A stretch of DNA of 64,000 nucleotides from the IMG/VR virus record IMGVR_UViG_3300042197_003251, positions 1 to 64,000 of that record; one strand, written 5' to 3'. Shown here one piece after another: positions 1 to 7,650 of the stretch (its first letter is position 1; every line of letters starts with the position of its first letter). The notes under the pieces were generated by a model that did no database searches, was not told the origin of the DNA, and was given only the letters and a program-made list of their open reading frames with translations. This stretch comes from a virus. The position numbers and the translations under genes were made by a program.

Positions 1-309
1 AGCAGTTTCAATATCTCCAATATATTCTCCTTTGTTAGTTAGAAAAGAATTATAGAGAGTATGTTCCCCGTTGTGAAAAGTGTGAGTTCCGATTTTTCCT
101 CCAGTATATTTGGTTATAAGTTTTGTGCATTCACTATTAATAACCCATCCTTCCAAACTTTTATATGGAATCATCCGGCTTACCAGTTTTGTAAAGCCAA
201 GATTTAGATGGATTTTATTTAATACACCACTACGACCTCCTCTGTAATGAGGATATTTTTCAAACTTAAATCTTAATCTGCCAACATATGGCGTTTTATT
301 TTTTATCAT
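1..309 (-). CDS. Hypothetical protein, cut by window edge
   Basis: The start codon is at 309 and the frame stays open to base 1, so only the first 103 residues are visible. The protein is basic and rich in aromatic residues and begins MIKNKTPYVGRLRFKF. No signal peptide or recognisable motif is seen. It is the last visible member of a minus-strand run of small genes that includes exported proteins. Function is unknown. Confidence 0.7.
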   Translation of the reverse strand, partial: MIKNKTPYVGRLRFKFEKYPHYRGGRSGVLNKIHLNLGFTKLVSRMIPYKSLEGWVINSECTKLITKYTGGKIGTHTFHNGEHTLYNSFLTNKGEYIGDIETA

Positions 310-321
310 ATTATTTATTTT

Positions 322-717
322 TTATCTTATTAAAATTACATATCCGTTATTCTCTTTTGAAACACCTTGAGCATCCTTATAGAAGATAACCCAATTATAA
401 ACACCATCTTCAGAATAATAACCAGTTCCGTTATCGCCGTTCCAACCTCTATAAAGGTCATTTGTTTCAAAAAAAGGATTTCCCCATTTATCAAATATTA
501 ACAATCTTGGTTCATATATTCCAATCCCACTTACTCTAAAAATATCATTAACTCCATCATTATCAGGTGTAAAACTATTTGGAGCATATACTCTTGTACA
601 AGCGATTGTATCTGGTGGTGAACTAATATAATCAATAGTTACGTTTCCACTACATTGCGAATAACTTACAAATGAAGTTATAACTAGAAATAAACTTAAT
701 ATATATTTTTTAAACAT
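322..717 (-). CDS. Secreted protein made of a T9SS type B sorting domain
   Basis: The predicted product is 131 aa. Residues 1-21 form a signal peptide (basic MFKK, hydrophobic core, SYSQ cleavage region). Residues about 44-131 match the gliding-motility-associated C-terminal (CHU_C/TIGR04131) domain: APNSFTPDNDGVNDIF, then IFDKWGNPFFET, GWNG, GVYNW and a final GYVILIR. In Bacteroidota this domain sends cargo through the type IX secretion system to the cell surface. Here almost nothing precedes it, so the domain itself seems to be the product. I start at 717 rather than the longer upstream frame because that places the signal peptide at the N-terminus; the start overlaps the end of the upstream gene by 8 nt. 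Inference: it may modify the host surface or occupy the secretion machinery. Confidence 0.85.
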   Translation of the reverse strand: MFKKYILSLFLVITSFVSYSQCSGNVTIDYISSPPDTIACTRVYAPNSFTPDNDGVNDIFRVSGIGIYEPRLLIFDKWGNPFFETNDLYRGWNGDNGTGYYSEDGVYNWVIFYKDAQGVSKENNGYVILIR

Positions 718-1003
718 CGTAAATTGTTTTTTCGGGAACACTAGTTGGTTGAGCGTCTTCAGGTGATTCATAGTTGTTATTATAATTTAAATTAGTTACA
801 TCCATATAGTAGGGTTTATTTTTTTCAAATTTTCTTAAACTACACCCAAGTTCAAACCACAAAAATTTAATAGATAGAACAATCATATATTCATAATGTC
901 CCATCACTTTATTATAGTGATTTAATTGAATTGAGAATGGCAAAACAATTTCAGTATGAATTTTATTTTTTAACGAGTGCGAAAATAATTTAAACTTTAT
1001 CAT
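710..1003 (-). CDS. Hypothetical protein, 97 aa
   Basis: The ORF is continuous from ATG at 1003. Its 3' end overlaps the signal-peptide start of the T9SS-domain gene, so the two are probably translated from one message. A mildly hydrophobic stretch lies mid-protein (YMIVLSIKFLWFELG); the C-terminus is acidic and Asn-rich. No family is recognised. Confidence 0.6.
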   Translation of the reverse strand: MIKFKLFSHSLKNKIHTEIVLPFSIQLNHYNKVMGHYEYMIVLSIKFLWFELGCSLRKFEKNKPYYMDVTNLNYNNNYESPEDAQPTSVPEKTIYDV

Positions 1004-1008
1004 AATTT

Positions 1009-1341
1009 TTATCTGTTTCCAAATGAAGTTAATACAAAATCAATTTCAATTATCGTAGGTTCTCCTCCTTCGTAGTCCCTAAACATTTTAATCTCAAACC
1101 CACCTGAACCTGTTGTATATTCTTTTTGTTTTGGGTTATTTCTCATTGAATCAAATGCATATTTGGATAATTCTCTTACCCAATCTTTCATTTCTGAAAT
1201 TTGTGGAGTGTCGTTAATAAACGCCCATTGCCAATTAAGATAGAGCATTATATCTCTAACTTTAGAAAATTCAAAATGCTCAATAATCTCTTCAAGAAGT
1301 TCTTCTCCTGTTTTTTCTTTTACCAAATTTACCACTTTCAT
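1009..1341 (-). CDS. Hypothetical protein, leaderless-type start
   Basis: The product is 110 aa and begins MKVVNLVKEKTGEELL. The ATG lies four bases after a TATATTTG promoter element, which supports this start and suggests a leaderless mRNA. The C-terminal half contains GSGGFEIKMFRDYEGGEP. No family is recognised. It appears to head a short operon with the two genes downstream on the minus strand. Confidence 0.7.
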   Translation of the reverse strand: MKVVNLVKEKTGEELLEEIIEHFEFSKVRDIMLYLNWQWAFINDTPQISEMKDWVRELSKYAFDSMRNNPKQKEYTTGSGGFEIKMFRDYEGGEPTIIEIDFVLTSFGNR

Positions 1342-1345
1342 ATGG

Positions 1346-1353
1346 CAAATATA
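1346..1353 (-). promoter_or_regulatory. TATATTTG promoter, leaderless
   Basis: Read on the minus strand, TATATTTG is followed by CCAT and then the ATG at 1341. It fits the Bacteroidetes -7 consensus TAnnTTTG. Transcription would start at or next to the start codon. Confidence 0.7.
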
Positions 1354-1364
1354 TTAAATAAAAA

Positions 1365-1742
1365 TTACTTAATCAAATTTTTCTGACACTCAAAATAACA
1401 AACTGAATCAAAATAATTTTCAATAACTTTAAATGATTTAACATTTTTTGAAATTGTGGTATCAGTTTGATTGTCGTTTAAACACCAAATTTTTGTATTT
1501 GGTTTTTGACACCTAACAAAATTTGGTTGTTCTTTAAGATTTCCGATGGTCTCGGTCGTATTATCATTATGAGTCACCAGTACTTTAAATTTGAAACTTT
1601 CTCCGTAACAAATTGAGGTTGTATCAACAACAAGTTGTTCTGCAACATTTTCTTTTGGTACGTCAGGTGTTGATTGTTTTGTTTTATTCTTACAAGAAAA
1701 AGAAAATAAAACAAAAGATAGAATTAAAAAAATTTTTTTCAT
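1365..1742 (-). CDS. Putative lipoprotein, 125 aa
   Basis: The N-terminus MKKIFLILSFVLFSFSC is a type II signal peptide with a lipobox-like FSFSC, followed by a Lys/Thr/Ser-rich linker. Several further cysteines lie in the mature part (SICYGES, FVRCQ, IWCLN, VCYFEC), so disulfides are possible. The start at 1742 was chosen because it begins the signal peptide; the ATG lies one base past the stop of the upstream membrane-protein gene. A host-envelope role such as superinfection exclusion is an inference from location only. Confidence 0.7.
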   Translation of the reverse strand: MKKIFLILSFVLFSFSCKNKTKQSTPDVPKENVAEQLVVDTTSICYGESFKFKVLVTHNDNTTETIGNLKEQPNFVRCQKPNTKIWCLNDNQTDTTISKNVKSFKVIENYFDSVCYFECQKNLIK

Positions 1743-1743
1743 A

Positions 1744-1971
1744 TTAAACATTTTGATTTGTATTATCTGACGATTTAAAGTCCCACCCAAATTCATCAAG
1801 AACTTTTATCCAAAGTATGAATGATAAAAACAAGTAAGTTATTTTTCCATACATTGGCCAAGCAAATAGATAAATTTCAGATGAAATAATCCAGCCAAGT
1901 AAAAACCAAAACCCAAACCCTAAAATAAAAGATATTAGAAATTGAAATGTCTTTATAATTGTCATCAACAT
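1744..1971 (-). CDS. Small membrane protein, 75 aa
   Basis: Two hydrophobic segments are visible (residues about 5-30 and 38-57, with FLISFILGFGFWFLLG and ITYLFLSFILWI), then a short polar tail. It lies between nusG and a lipoprotein gene on the same strand. No family is recognised. Confidence 0.65.
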   Translation of the reverse strand: MLMTIIKTFQFLISFILGFGFWFLLGWIISSEIYLFAWPMYGKITYLFLSFILWIKVLDEFGWDFKSSDNTNQNV

Positions 1972-1986
1972 ATAAATATATCTTTT

Positions 1987-2508
1987 TTACTTTCTAACTT
2001 GTGTTTCTTCAAGCTCAACTGTAGTTGGTCTTCCGAAGATTGATATATTGACTTTCAATTTTCCTCTGTCAACATCAACCCATTCAATTGTCCCTTTAAA
2101 AGATGCGAATGGTCCTTCTGTTACCATAACTTCTTCCCCGACATTAAATGTGTCCCCAAATTGTTTTTCTTTATTTGCTTCGTGAATTCCAATCATTCTA
2201 TTAACTTCAGCCTCATTAACAACCTGAACATTGCCAGCTCTGTCGCTCAATATACCTGTTGCTCCTTTAATTTTTTTGATTGATTGTTTAAGTTCACCAA
2301 TTGCCGATGTTTCAACAAATACATAACCTGGAAACATAACTTTTTCCCTCTGTGTTTTTTTACCATCTTTTGCGGAAAAAACTTTCTCAATTGGAACAAT
2401 TACTCTTCCGACTATTCCATTAAGTTCCCCTTTTTCGGTTTCTTTAATAATTGCTTCACTTACTTTTCGCTCACGATTTGCCTGAGCTCTGACAATATAC
2501 CATTCCAT
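1987..2508 (-). CDS. nusG: NusG-like transcription elongation factor
   Basis: At 173 aa this is near the usual NusG length. The N-terminal NGN domain starts MEWYIVRAQANRERKV and has the conserved KVMFPGYVFVE strand. The C-terminal KOW domain is VTEGPFASFKGTI through VDVDRGKLKVNISIFGR. NusG binds RNA polymerase across the cleft and affects pausing, termination and coupling. A phage copy could favour readthrough of the long phage operons or compete with host NusG; that part is inferred. Confidence 0.93.
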   Translation of the reverse strand: MEWYIVRAQANRERKVSEAIIKETEKGELNGIVGRVIVPIEKVFSAKDGKKTQREKVMFPGYVFVETSAIGELKQSIKKIKGATGILSDRAGNVQVVNEAEVNRMIGIHEANKEKQFGDTFNVGEEVMVTEGPFASFKGTIEWVDVDRGKLKVNISIFGRPTTVELEETQVRK

Positions 2509-2527
2509 ATTTATTTGTTTTTAAAAA

Positions 2528-3022
2528 TTAGTCCCACCAACCATCTATGTGTTTTGCAATAAACTTATATGCCTCTTTCTTATCTTTCATATAGTCCTTA
2601 CGGGCTTGCTTCATCGCTTCTCTAAACTCCTTTGAGTATTCTTCTTTATGTTCGGGAGTTTTCACATTTTCGTGTTCAATTTCCAAATACTTGGAGTCAG
2701 TTCCGTCATTAGTTGGAATCCAATTAAACTTACTTTTACCCCATTTTTTTTCTATCTCTTCTTGAGCGGGGTTCTCATAGAATTCCCAACTATCACGGGT
2801 CTTTTGTAATCTGTCGATTGCTTCTTGGATTTCACCCGCAACTTCAACAGCACTCGCAATATGAGTATCTTCGGACAAGAAAAAATCTCTTGTGTGCTCA
2901 AGTTTTTTAATTAGGATTTCATTTATGAAATGATAATCATAATCTTCATCTTTCCAAATTGTAGGAAGCCAACGATAAAGATTTTTTAATCTTTTAAAAA
3001 AACGTTTAATTGCGTATTTCAT
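2528..3022 (-). CDS. Phage hypothetical protein, FFKRLKNLYRWLP type
   Basis: The protein begins MKYAIKRFFKRLKNLYRWLP and continues with WKDEDYDYHFINEIL, a pattern seen in hypothetical proteins of many large phages. An in-frame ATG 24 bases upstream (3046) is possible, but 3022 starts the conserved part. It is rich in charged residues and Trp, with probable helices through EIQEAIDRLQKTRDSWEFYE. Function is unknown. Confidence 0.75.
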   Translation of the reverse strand: MKYAIKRFFKRLKNLYRWLPTIWKDEDYDYHFINEILIKKLEHTRDFFLSEDTHIASAVEVAGEIQEAIDRLQKTRDSWEFYENPAQEEIEKKWGKSKFNWIPTNDGTDSKYLEIEHENVKTPEHKEEYSKEFREAMKQARKDYMKDKKEAYKFIAKHIDGWWD

Positions 3023-3145
3023 ATTTTTAAAGCTTTCCCCAACCATTTTTATATTGTGTTTTATCTATTCCTTCGGATACAATATTACAAAAGTTTCTTA
3101 TGCGTATCCAAATTTTTTTTAATCTATATTTGAAATTAATTTTTT

Positions 3146-3394
3146 TCATACGATTAGTTTATCAGGTATAACTCCGTGTTCTTCAAGTAAAGAATATAAC
3201 TCTTTATAAACTGCCATTACTCCTTTTTCGTAATCTTCAAAATTTGTACCTTCTTCAACACTATTAAGAATTTTTTTACGGGAGTTAAGTGTTAATTCCC
3301 AAAGAACAAGAGCCATATCAGTTGCCTTTAAACATCTTTCGTGTTCTATTCGGTCATCATAATCGGTAAGGTCAAATTTTAATTTTGCTTTCAT
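3146..3394 (-). CDS. Hypothetical protein, 82 aa
   Basis: The product begins MKAKLKFDLTDYDDRIEHERC and looks mainly helical and acidic. Similar short proteins occur in phages, but I cannot name a family. It lies between two better supported minus-strand genes. Confidence 0.65.
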   Translation of the reverse strand: MKAKLKFDLTDYDDRIEHERCLKATDMALVLWELTLNSRKKILNSVEEGTNFEDYEKGVMAVYKELYSLLEEHGVIPDKLIV

Positions 3395-3415
3395 AGTGTA
3401 AAATTATTTTAATAT

Positions 3416-3817
3416 TTAACTCATAAATGGCACAACCCATGTCATATTTTCTTGCGGTAAATGGTTTACATGTCTATAATTCCAAATTAATCCACAAATA
3501 TTTGCGCTTCCTATAGGATTAGCGGAATGTACCTTAACTTCCACAACAGGTTGTCCTTCAATCCATTTTTCAACTAACCATTTGGCACAATCCATTCCGG
3601 TTTTCTCAAGTATATTGCTATAGTCCAACTTATAGTTTTTGTGAACATTATTATACCACTCCCTCATTGCGGTGTCGCCTAAATCATGGTCTAAAGAAAT
3701 TAATTCAATGTTCTCAAGTCCAATTTCAGTAACTTTTTTTACGAACTCATCATAACTGCGCACAACAATCCAACTATTGTCAACTGGTGTACGAACATCG
3801 TCTAAATAAATTTTCAT
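3416..3817 (-). CDS. Cyclic-phosphate processing receiver (cREC) domain protein
   Basis: The 133-aa protein has the receiver-like order MKIYLDDVRTP, WIVVRSYDEF, ISLDHDLGD and VKVHSANPIG, matching the cREC_REC family. The family is predicted to act in RNA repair or signalling with 2',3'-cyclic phosphates. Here it may belong to an RNA-repair response against host tRNA nucleases, but no ligase is visible nearby. The ATG sits four bases after a TATATTTG element. Confidence 0.8.
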   Translation of the reverse strand: MKIYLDDVRTPVDNSWIVVRSYDEFVKKVTEIGLENIELISLDHDLGDTAMREWYNNVHKNYKLDYSNILEKTGMDCAKWLVEKWIEGQPVVEVKVHSANPIGSANICGLIWNYRHVNHLPQENMTWVVPFMS

Positions 3818-3821
3818 AGTG

Positions 3822-3829
3822 CAAATATA
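3822..3829 (-). promoter_or_regulatory. TATATTTG promoter, leaderless
   Basis: On the minus strand TATATTTG, then CACT, then the ATG at 3817. Same spacing as at 1341, 7625, 8354, 13024, 22443, 24007 and 24645. Confidence 0.7.
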
Positions 3830-3844
3830 GTAAACATATTAAAC

Positions 3845-4216
3845 TTAATCAACTAATTTCTTTTTTGATTTAATTTCTGTAATATTTGTGACTTCAGTAC
3901 TTCTAATACCAAGAGCTTTACATATAATTAAAACCTCATTTCGCATATTATACATTAGTTCATTTTTTATTTTATAATTTCGTTCCTTACCATACGATAT
4001 TTTACTTCTCCAACGAAAACTATTCTCATTAATTTTTTTGAATTTAACTTTAAAATCGGCCTGTATTCCTCCCCAAGAATAAAAAGTAAAATCTACTTTA
4101 TTGATAAAAACTTCCACTTCACCAAACCCTCCTTTAATTTTAAATGCAGGTAAAGATTTCAATTTATCTGATGCAAATTTGCAATACTTTTCTTTATTGA
4201 TTTCATTAGTTTTCAT
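3845..4216 (-). CDS. Hypothetical protein, 123 aa
   Basis: Start at ATG 4216 (MKTNEINKEKYCKFA). A longer frame would begin with a GTG that overlaps the promoter element at 4240-4247, so it is rejected. The sequence is basic with alternating beta-like segments (EVEVFINKVDFTFYSW, ADFKVKFKKI). No family is recognised. Confidence 0.7.
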   Translation of the reverse strand: MKTNEINKEKYCKFASDKLKSLPAFKIKGGFGEVEVFINKVDFTFYSWGGIQADFKVKFKKINENSFRWRSKISYGKERNYKIKNELMYNMRNEVLIICKALGIRSTEVTNITEIKSKKKLVD

Positions 4217-4239
4217 AGGGGTGTTGTGTAATTGTACCA

Positions 4240-4247
4240 CAAATATA
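4240..4247 (-). promoter_or_regulatory. TATATTTG promoter with short leader
   Basis: TATATTTG on the minus strand lies 23 bases upstream of the ATG at 4216, giving a leader of about 15-17 nt rather than a leaderless start. Confidence 0.6.
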
Positions 4248-4264
4248 CGGCAAAATTTGTATTA

Positions 4265-4624
4265 TCAAAAATTAATTGACTTAATTTCAATTTCAAAATT
4301 GTCTTTTACAAACTTATTTAAAGGTTCTTCCCACAAATGGCCAAACATACTATTTAAATGTCTTTCAAATTCCATTTCTAATCTAATAATTGGACTTTTT
4401 TCTTTCATATTTAATCCTTCTTGAGTATCATCACTCCAATATTCCGGCATGTAAATAACAAATAACTCTTCATATTCTGAATTTGATAATTCATAAATAC
4501 CTTCATACCCTCCAATTCCACCTTCAACTAACCCATATTCATCAAGGTCAATATAGTCCTCAATATAGTTGTATATTCGTTGGAATAACATTAAATGTTG
4601 TCTATTTGTTATTTTGTACTCCAT
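4265..4624 (-). CDS. ITxxQ-start phage protein, 119 aa
   Basis: It begins MEYKITNRQHLMLFQRIYNYIEDYID, the same layout as the next two genes and the gene at 9732-10247: a short basic start, (I/V)(T/S)xxQ, then a helix. The body is acidic and aromatic. The three adjacent genes look like diverged paralogues. Related start sequences are common in large marine-type phages and may be a head-targeting signal, although this copy lacks the Glu of the (I/L)xE step. Confidence 0.7.
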   Translation of the reverse strand: MEYKITNRQHLMLFQRIYNYIEDYIDLDEYGLVEGGIGGYEGIYELSNSEYEELFVIYMPEYWSDDTQEGLNMKEKSPIIRLEMEFERHLNSMFGHLWEEPLNKFVKDNFEIEIKSINF

Positions 4625-4625
4625 A

Positions 4626-4970
4626 TCACCAATCTATCCCTGGTCCTGAAGTTCTATTGTCAATTACGTTTCTTTCATTTACTGAATTCATTCCAATATA
4701 TCTTCTTAAATCATAACTTAAATTATATAACACTCCTTCAAAACTATATCTATTAGTATTTTTATAAATATCTACTAATATTACCCATCCTTCTTTTTTT
4801 TCAACATCAACAACTCTAATTTCATCTATTGAATCAACCTCGAATGCCTCATCATATGATAAATCACCATCTTCAGAATATTTTTTTAATATTTCTAATT
4901 CAGAGTTAATAAATTTCTGTATTAGATTAATTGTCTTTTCTTTTTGTTTGGTGCTAATTCTATATATCAT
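4626..4970 (-). CDS. ITxxQ-start phage protein, 114 aa
   Basis: It begins MIYRISTKQKEKTINLIQKFI and ends GPGIDW. It is followed one base later by the 4265-4624 gene, so the two are probably co-translated. The body has IRVVDVEKKEGWVILVDIYK. It is probably a paralogue of its two neighbours. No enzyme motif is seen. Confidence 0.7.
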   Translation of the reverse strand: MIYRISTKQKEKTINLIQKFINSELEILKKYSEDGDLSYDEAFEVDSIDEIRVVDVEKKEGWVILVDIYKNTNRYSFEGVLYNLSYDLRRYIGMNSVNERNVIDNRTSGPGIDW

Positions 4971-4978
4971 AGTATCCT

Positions 4979-5359
4979 TTAATAATTTGCTGGTTTTTGT
5001 CTATAAGGATAAATTGACGCTTCATCAATATCAACATCATATGTTTCGCTAACCCAATCCGAAATAATATCAATAACTTTAGTTTCTCTTATCTTAATAG
5101 TTTTACGGAGTTCATCAACTATATCAGGGTGAATGTGTATCATTCCAACACCATAATGAGGATTATCGTCATCGTCTGTTCCTGGCCCATACCAAAAATA
5201 TGTAATCATATTTTTTCCATAATTGTCGTGCAAATTAAGTGTATAAGCATCAGGATTATAATTACATTCTTCTTTTTTAGTATTTGATTTAGAAAACATA
5301 CCATCCAAATATTTGTAAATTATTTGGTGTAATTGGTTTTTTGTAATTACATATCTCAT
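4979..5359 (-). CDS. ITxxQ-start phage protein, 126 aa
   Basis: It begins MRYVITKNQLHQIIYKYLDGMF. A TATTTATA element lies three bases before the ATG. The second half contains YGVGMIHIHPDIVDELRK and an acidic C-terminus. First gene of the three-paralogue block; function unknown. Confidence 0.7.
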   Translation of the reverse strand: MRYVITKNQLHQIIYKYLDGMFSKSNTKKEECNYNPDAYTLNLHDNYGKNMITYFWYGPGTDDDDNPHYGVGMIHIHPDIVDELRKTIKIRETKVIDIISDWVSETYDVDIDEASIYPYRQKPANY

Positions 5360-5405
5360 AACTATAAATACAAGTAATCCATAAAAATGAGTTTAACTAA
5401 TAATA

Positions 5406-6518
5406 CTAATCTTCTTTTACCTTATCCCAAAGTCTAACCGCCTTCCTAAAAAGTTCATCGGCTCTATCGTTAAATCTTTTTTTCCAGTATATGAAAAATT
5501 GTCTTGGGTTATTTCTTATTGAAGGACTTAATCCTCTAAAGTTATTTACAGTAACACCATTTTGTCTTAAAGATTCAGATATATAATTTAAGGCTTCGTT
5601 CCAATTTTCCAAATTTTCCGATACTTCTTGAGCCCTTTTTTGTGAATAAACCAAATCAAAAAAACTTTCAATTTTTGTAATTGAGTCTATCATATCATCA
5701 ACCGAAAAACTTTTTAAAAAATTAATTTCTTTCGATAGTTCAGTTTTTTCAAACTCTCGCATAAAGTCATCATAATCTTTAATACCCTTTCCTTTAAGTG
5801 TATAATAAAGTTGGGGAGCTCTTGCTTGTTGTTCAAATCTTAATGACAAATATAATCTTCGTAAAAATCCATTCCATTCATTATTAATATTACTCCTCAT
5901 AATTTGTTGGAGTGAATTATACGTAGACTCTTTTCCATATCCGACTTTACCTGTCGATTTATTTATTTTAAATAATTGATAAGCATGGAATACTTCATGT
6001 GAAACAACCGCCGATAATTCATTCCTAATTGATTCAAAATCTTTAGTTTGTGATTGTCTCATATGGATTGTAAATTCATATGTACTAATATCATAAACTT
6101 CCCCTTTGGTTTTTAATGTTCTAATTTTAAAATCTTTCGGAACAAAAATATGTGAAGCCTCAATCATCGGGGACTTGTATTTCTTATCATCAAAAAACTC
6201 ATCAGGTAATACTTTAACAACTACAAATATTTTGTTTCTATAAGTTGGAAACTTTCTCCATTCCTCTTTATCGTATTTCGGTGAGTTTTTCAGGTATTCC
6301 CAACTTTCTTTAGGGGAAATTTCAAAACTATACTCATAGCCCTCCAATTCTTGGAATTGAGGTTCGTTAAATTCAAGAACGTCTGGTGCTTGACTTTTAA
6401 TGTTATTTTCAATTACACTAATAATTAAATCAGTATAAATGTGAACGACCATATCAATGTCGTCTGGTACACCTAAAGCTTCGGTTAAAAGAAGTTTATT
6501 TACTTTTTTTAACTTCAT
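5406..6518 (-). CDS. HExxH protein with N-terminal LLLTEA tag
   Basis: The product is 370 aa. The N-terminus MKLKKVNKLLLTEALGV contains L-x-E-A, like T4 internal-protein sequences cleaved by the prohead protease. A zinc-peptidase-like HEVFH (in VVSHEVFHAYQ) lies near residue 175, and the C-terminal half is helical and basic. If the motif is catalytic this could be a packaged metalloprotease; no third zinc ligand can be assigned by eye. The start overlaps the 3' end of the 41-aa gene upstream. The length and the clean HExxH in a helical context are the support for the call. Confidence 0.7.
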   Translation of the reverse strand: MKLKKVNKLLLTEALGVPDDIDMVVHIYTDLIISVIENNIKSQAPDVLEFNEPQFQELEGYEYSFEISPKESWEYLKNSPKYDKEEWRKFPTYRNKIFVVVKVLPDEFFDDKKYKSPMIEASHIFVPKDFKIRTLKTKGEVYDISTYEFTIHMRQSQTKDFESIRNELSAVVSHEVFHAYQLFKINKSTGKVGYGKESTYNSLQQIMRSNINNEWNGFLRRLYLSLRFEQQARAPQLYYTLKGKGIKDYDDFMREFEKTELSKEINFLKSFSVDDMIDSITKIESFFDLVYSQKRAQEVSENLENWNEALNYISESLRQNGVTVNNFRGLSPSIRNNPRQFFIYWKKRFNDRADELFRKAVRLWDKVKED

Positions 6519-6621
6519 TTTTCTTTTTTACAACAGGAAATTTATCTTGTATCTCCTTGTTTCTAGCCTCATCGGTTCTAATTACCAATTTTTTTGGAAA
6601 TTTTATTTCGGAAGATTTCAT
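6496..6621 (-). CDS. Small basic protein, 41 aa
   Basis: The frame from ATG 6621 to TAA 6496 reads MKSSEIKFPKKLVIRTDEAR and ends in a Lys-rich tail. A TATTTATC element lies four bases upstream of the ATG. Its 3' end overlaps the start of the HExxH gene by 23 nt, so the two are probably co-expressed. Function unknown. Confidence 0.55.
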   Translation of the reverse strand: MKSSEIKFPKKLVIRTDEARNKEIQDKFPVVKKKNEVKKSK

Positions 6622-6639
6622 ATTGATAAATATATAATA

Positions 6640-7184
6640 ATTCAAAAAAGAGTTGGCTTCTCTGTCCGTGTGGGATTATCACGAGCCAACCCTAAGGAGT
6701 AGTTTCCCATAATAGTATTTCTTCGGATATGACTCAAGAGAGTGAGTCCGTAGTAACCATCCACCGAAGACCTATACTCTCACGCCATCGTGCTTGTGGA
6801 TTTGGACATCCTTATCGGACCTCAAGCCTTACAATTAACGATTTGGCGTTACCCTCAGGACATCTTCGCCCTACCACCATAGTTACTTGGCAGTCCCACT
6901 CGGAAGTTAGAGTGTGTATTGTAGAATTGTCCAGTTTTTCTACAACTTGTGGATTACAACACGACCATTTAAAGTCCCTAATCCCCTAAATCCATAATGG
7001 GGAACCCATAATTTAAAGATTCACATAATACCTGACGGAACTTCCCCCTATCAGTTAACTCGTTTATTAGAGTACATATATGTTTCACTTTTGTGTTACC
7101 TCCCCCATAGCCTTGGAGCCTTCTTGCCAGGTTCACACACCATAACGAACAGGTACATTCGTTAATCGTGGGGTCTTTTAGTTT
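6640..7184 (-). ncRNA. Large structured noncoding RNA candidate, about 545 nt
   Basis: No credible protein frame covers this stretch, yet its GC content is clearly above the neighbourhood and it contains many complementary segments. A TATATTTG promoter at 7192-7199 points into it on the minus strand. The 3' end has a stem with GTTGGCT arms (6653-6690) followed by a T run, like an intrinsic terminator. Size and phage context resemble the ROOL class of large phage RNAs, but I could not verify class-specific motifs; tmRNA and RNase P signatures were not found. Confidence 0.6.
6651..6690 (-). terminator. Hairpin and T-run ending the 545-nt RNA
   Basis: On the minus strand GTTGGCT pairs with AGCCAAC across an internal loop, followed by CTCTTTTTT. 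It sits exactly where the high-GC block returns to AT-rich sequence. Confidence 0.6.
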
Positions 7185-7191
7185 ATGAATA

Positions 7192-7199
7192 CAAATATA
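7192..7199 (-). promoter_or_regulatory. TATATTTG promoter of the 545-nt RNA
   Basis: TATATTTG on the minus strand upstream of the noncoding block. Predicted start about seven bases downstream, near 7184. Confidence 0.6.
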
Positions 7200-7223
7200 C
7201 GTTAGAATTTTAAATTTGTAAAA

Positions 7224-7625
7224 TTAATTTTGAGTTGGATTTAATAAATAAACCCAAGAATAATCAGAATATTCAACAGAAAAGAATATTTCATTATACT
7301 TGTTTGAATACAAATAAACAATACATTTTATATCATCATTATCCGAAGCATACCAATAAGAACCCTTTTCACACCCGTTCATATCATGTGAAGTTGGTTC
7401 CAAATAGTAGAATTGTTGTCTAATTGAATTAATTGTGATTTTTCTATCTTCAATAATAACAAAGACTTCATTTATGTTTTCAAACGGAGCGTACTTCATT
7501 TCACCAGTAGAATAATCTTTCTTTCCGAATGACATTCTTTCAGATTTAGTAACAACAACATCCTGCGATAAACAGGATGTTATTAAACTGACCAATATAA
7601 AAAGTGTGAGGAATATTTTTTTCAT
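7224..7625 (-). CDS. Putative lipoprotein, 133 aa
   Basis: MKKIFLTLFILVSLITSC is a lipoprotein signal with lipobox LITSC; the mature part starts CLSQDVVV. The rest looks like a small beta-rich extracytoplasmic domain (VFVIIEDRKITINSI, IKCIVYLYSNKYNEIFF). The TATATTTG element at 7630-7637 lies four bases before the ATG. A role at the host envelope is inferred from the lipid anchor only. Confidence 0.75.
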   Translation of the reverse strand: MKKIFLTLFILVSLITSCLSQDVVVTKSERMSFGKKDYSTGEMKYAPFENINEVFVIIEDRKITINSIRQQFYYLEPTSHDMNGCEKGSYWYASDNDDIKCIVYLYSNKYNEIFFSVEYSDYSWVYLLNPTQN

Positions 7626-7629
7626 ATAC

Positions 7630-7637
7630 CAAATATA
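7630..7637 (-). promoter_or_regulatory. TATATTTG promoter, leaderless
   Basis: TATATTTG, then GTAT, then ATG at 7625 on the minus strand. Confidence 0.7.
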
Positions 7638-7650
7638 GTTAATTTTACGA

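Noticed and set aside
6457-6989. Two plus-strand frames of 81 and 86 codons
   Set aside because: They lie over the HExxH gene start and the structured RNA, lack a promoter or start context, and have compositions typical of antisense shadows.
6640-7184. tmRNA or RNase P RNA
   Set aside because: No tag-reading frame with tRNA-Ala-like ends and no P4-type conserved strings were found.
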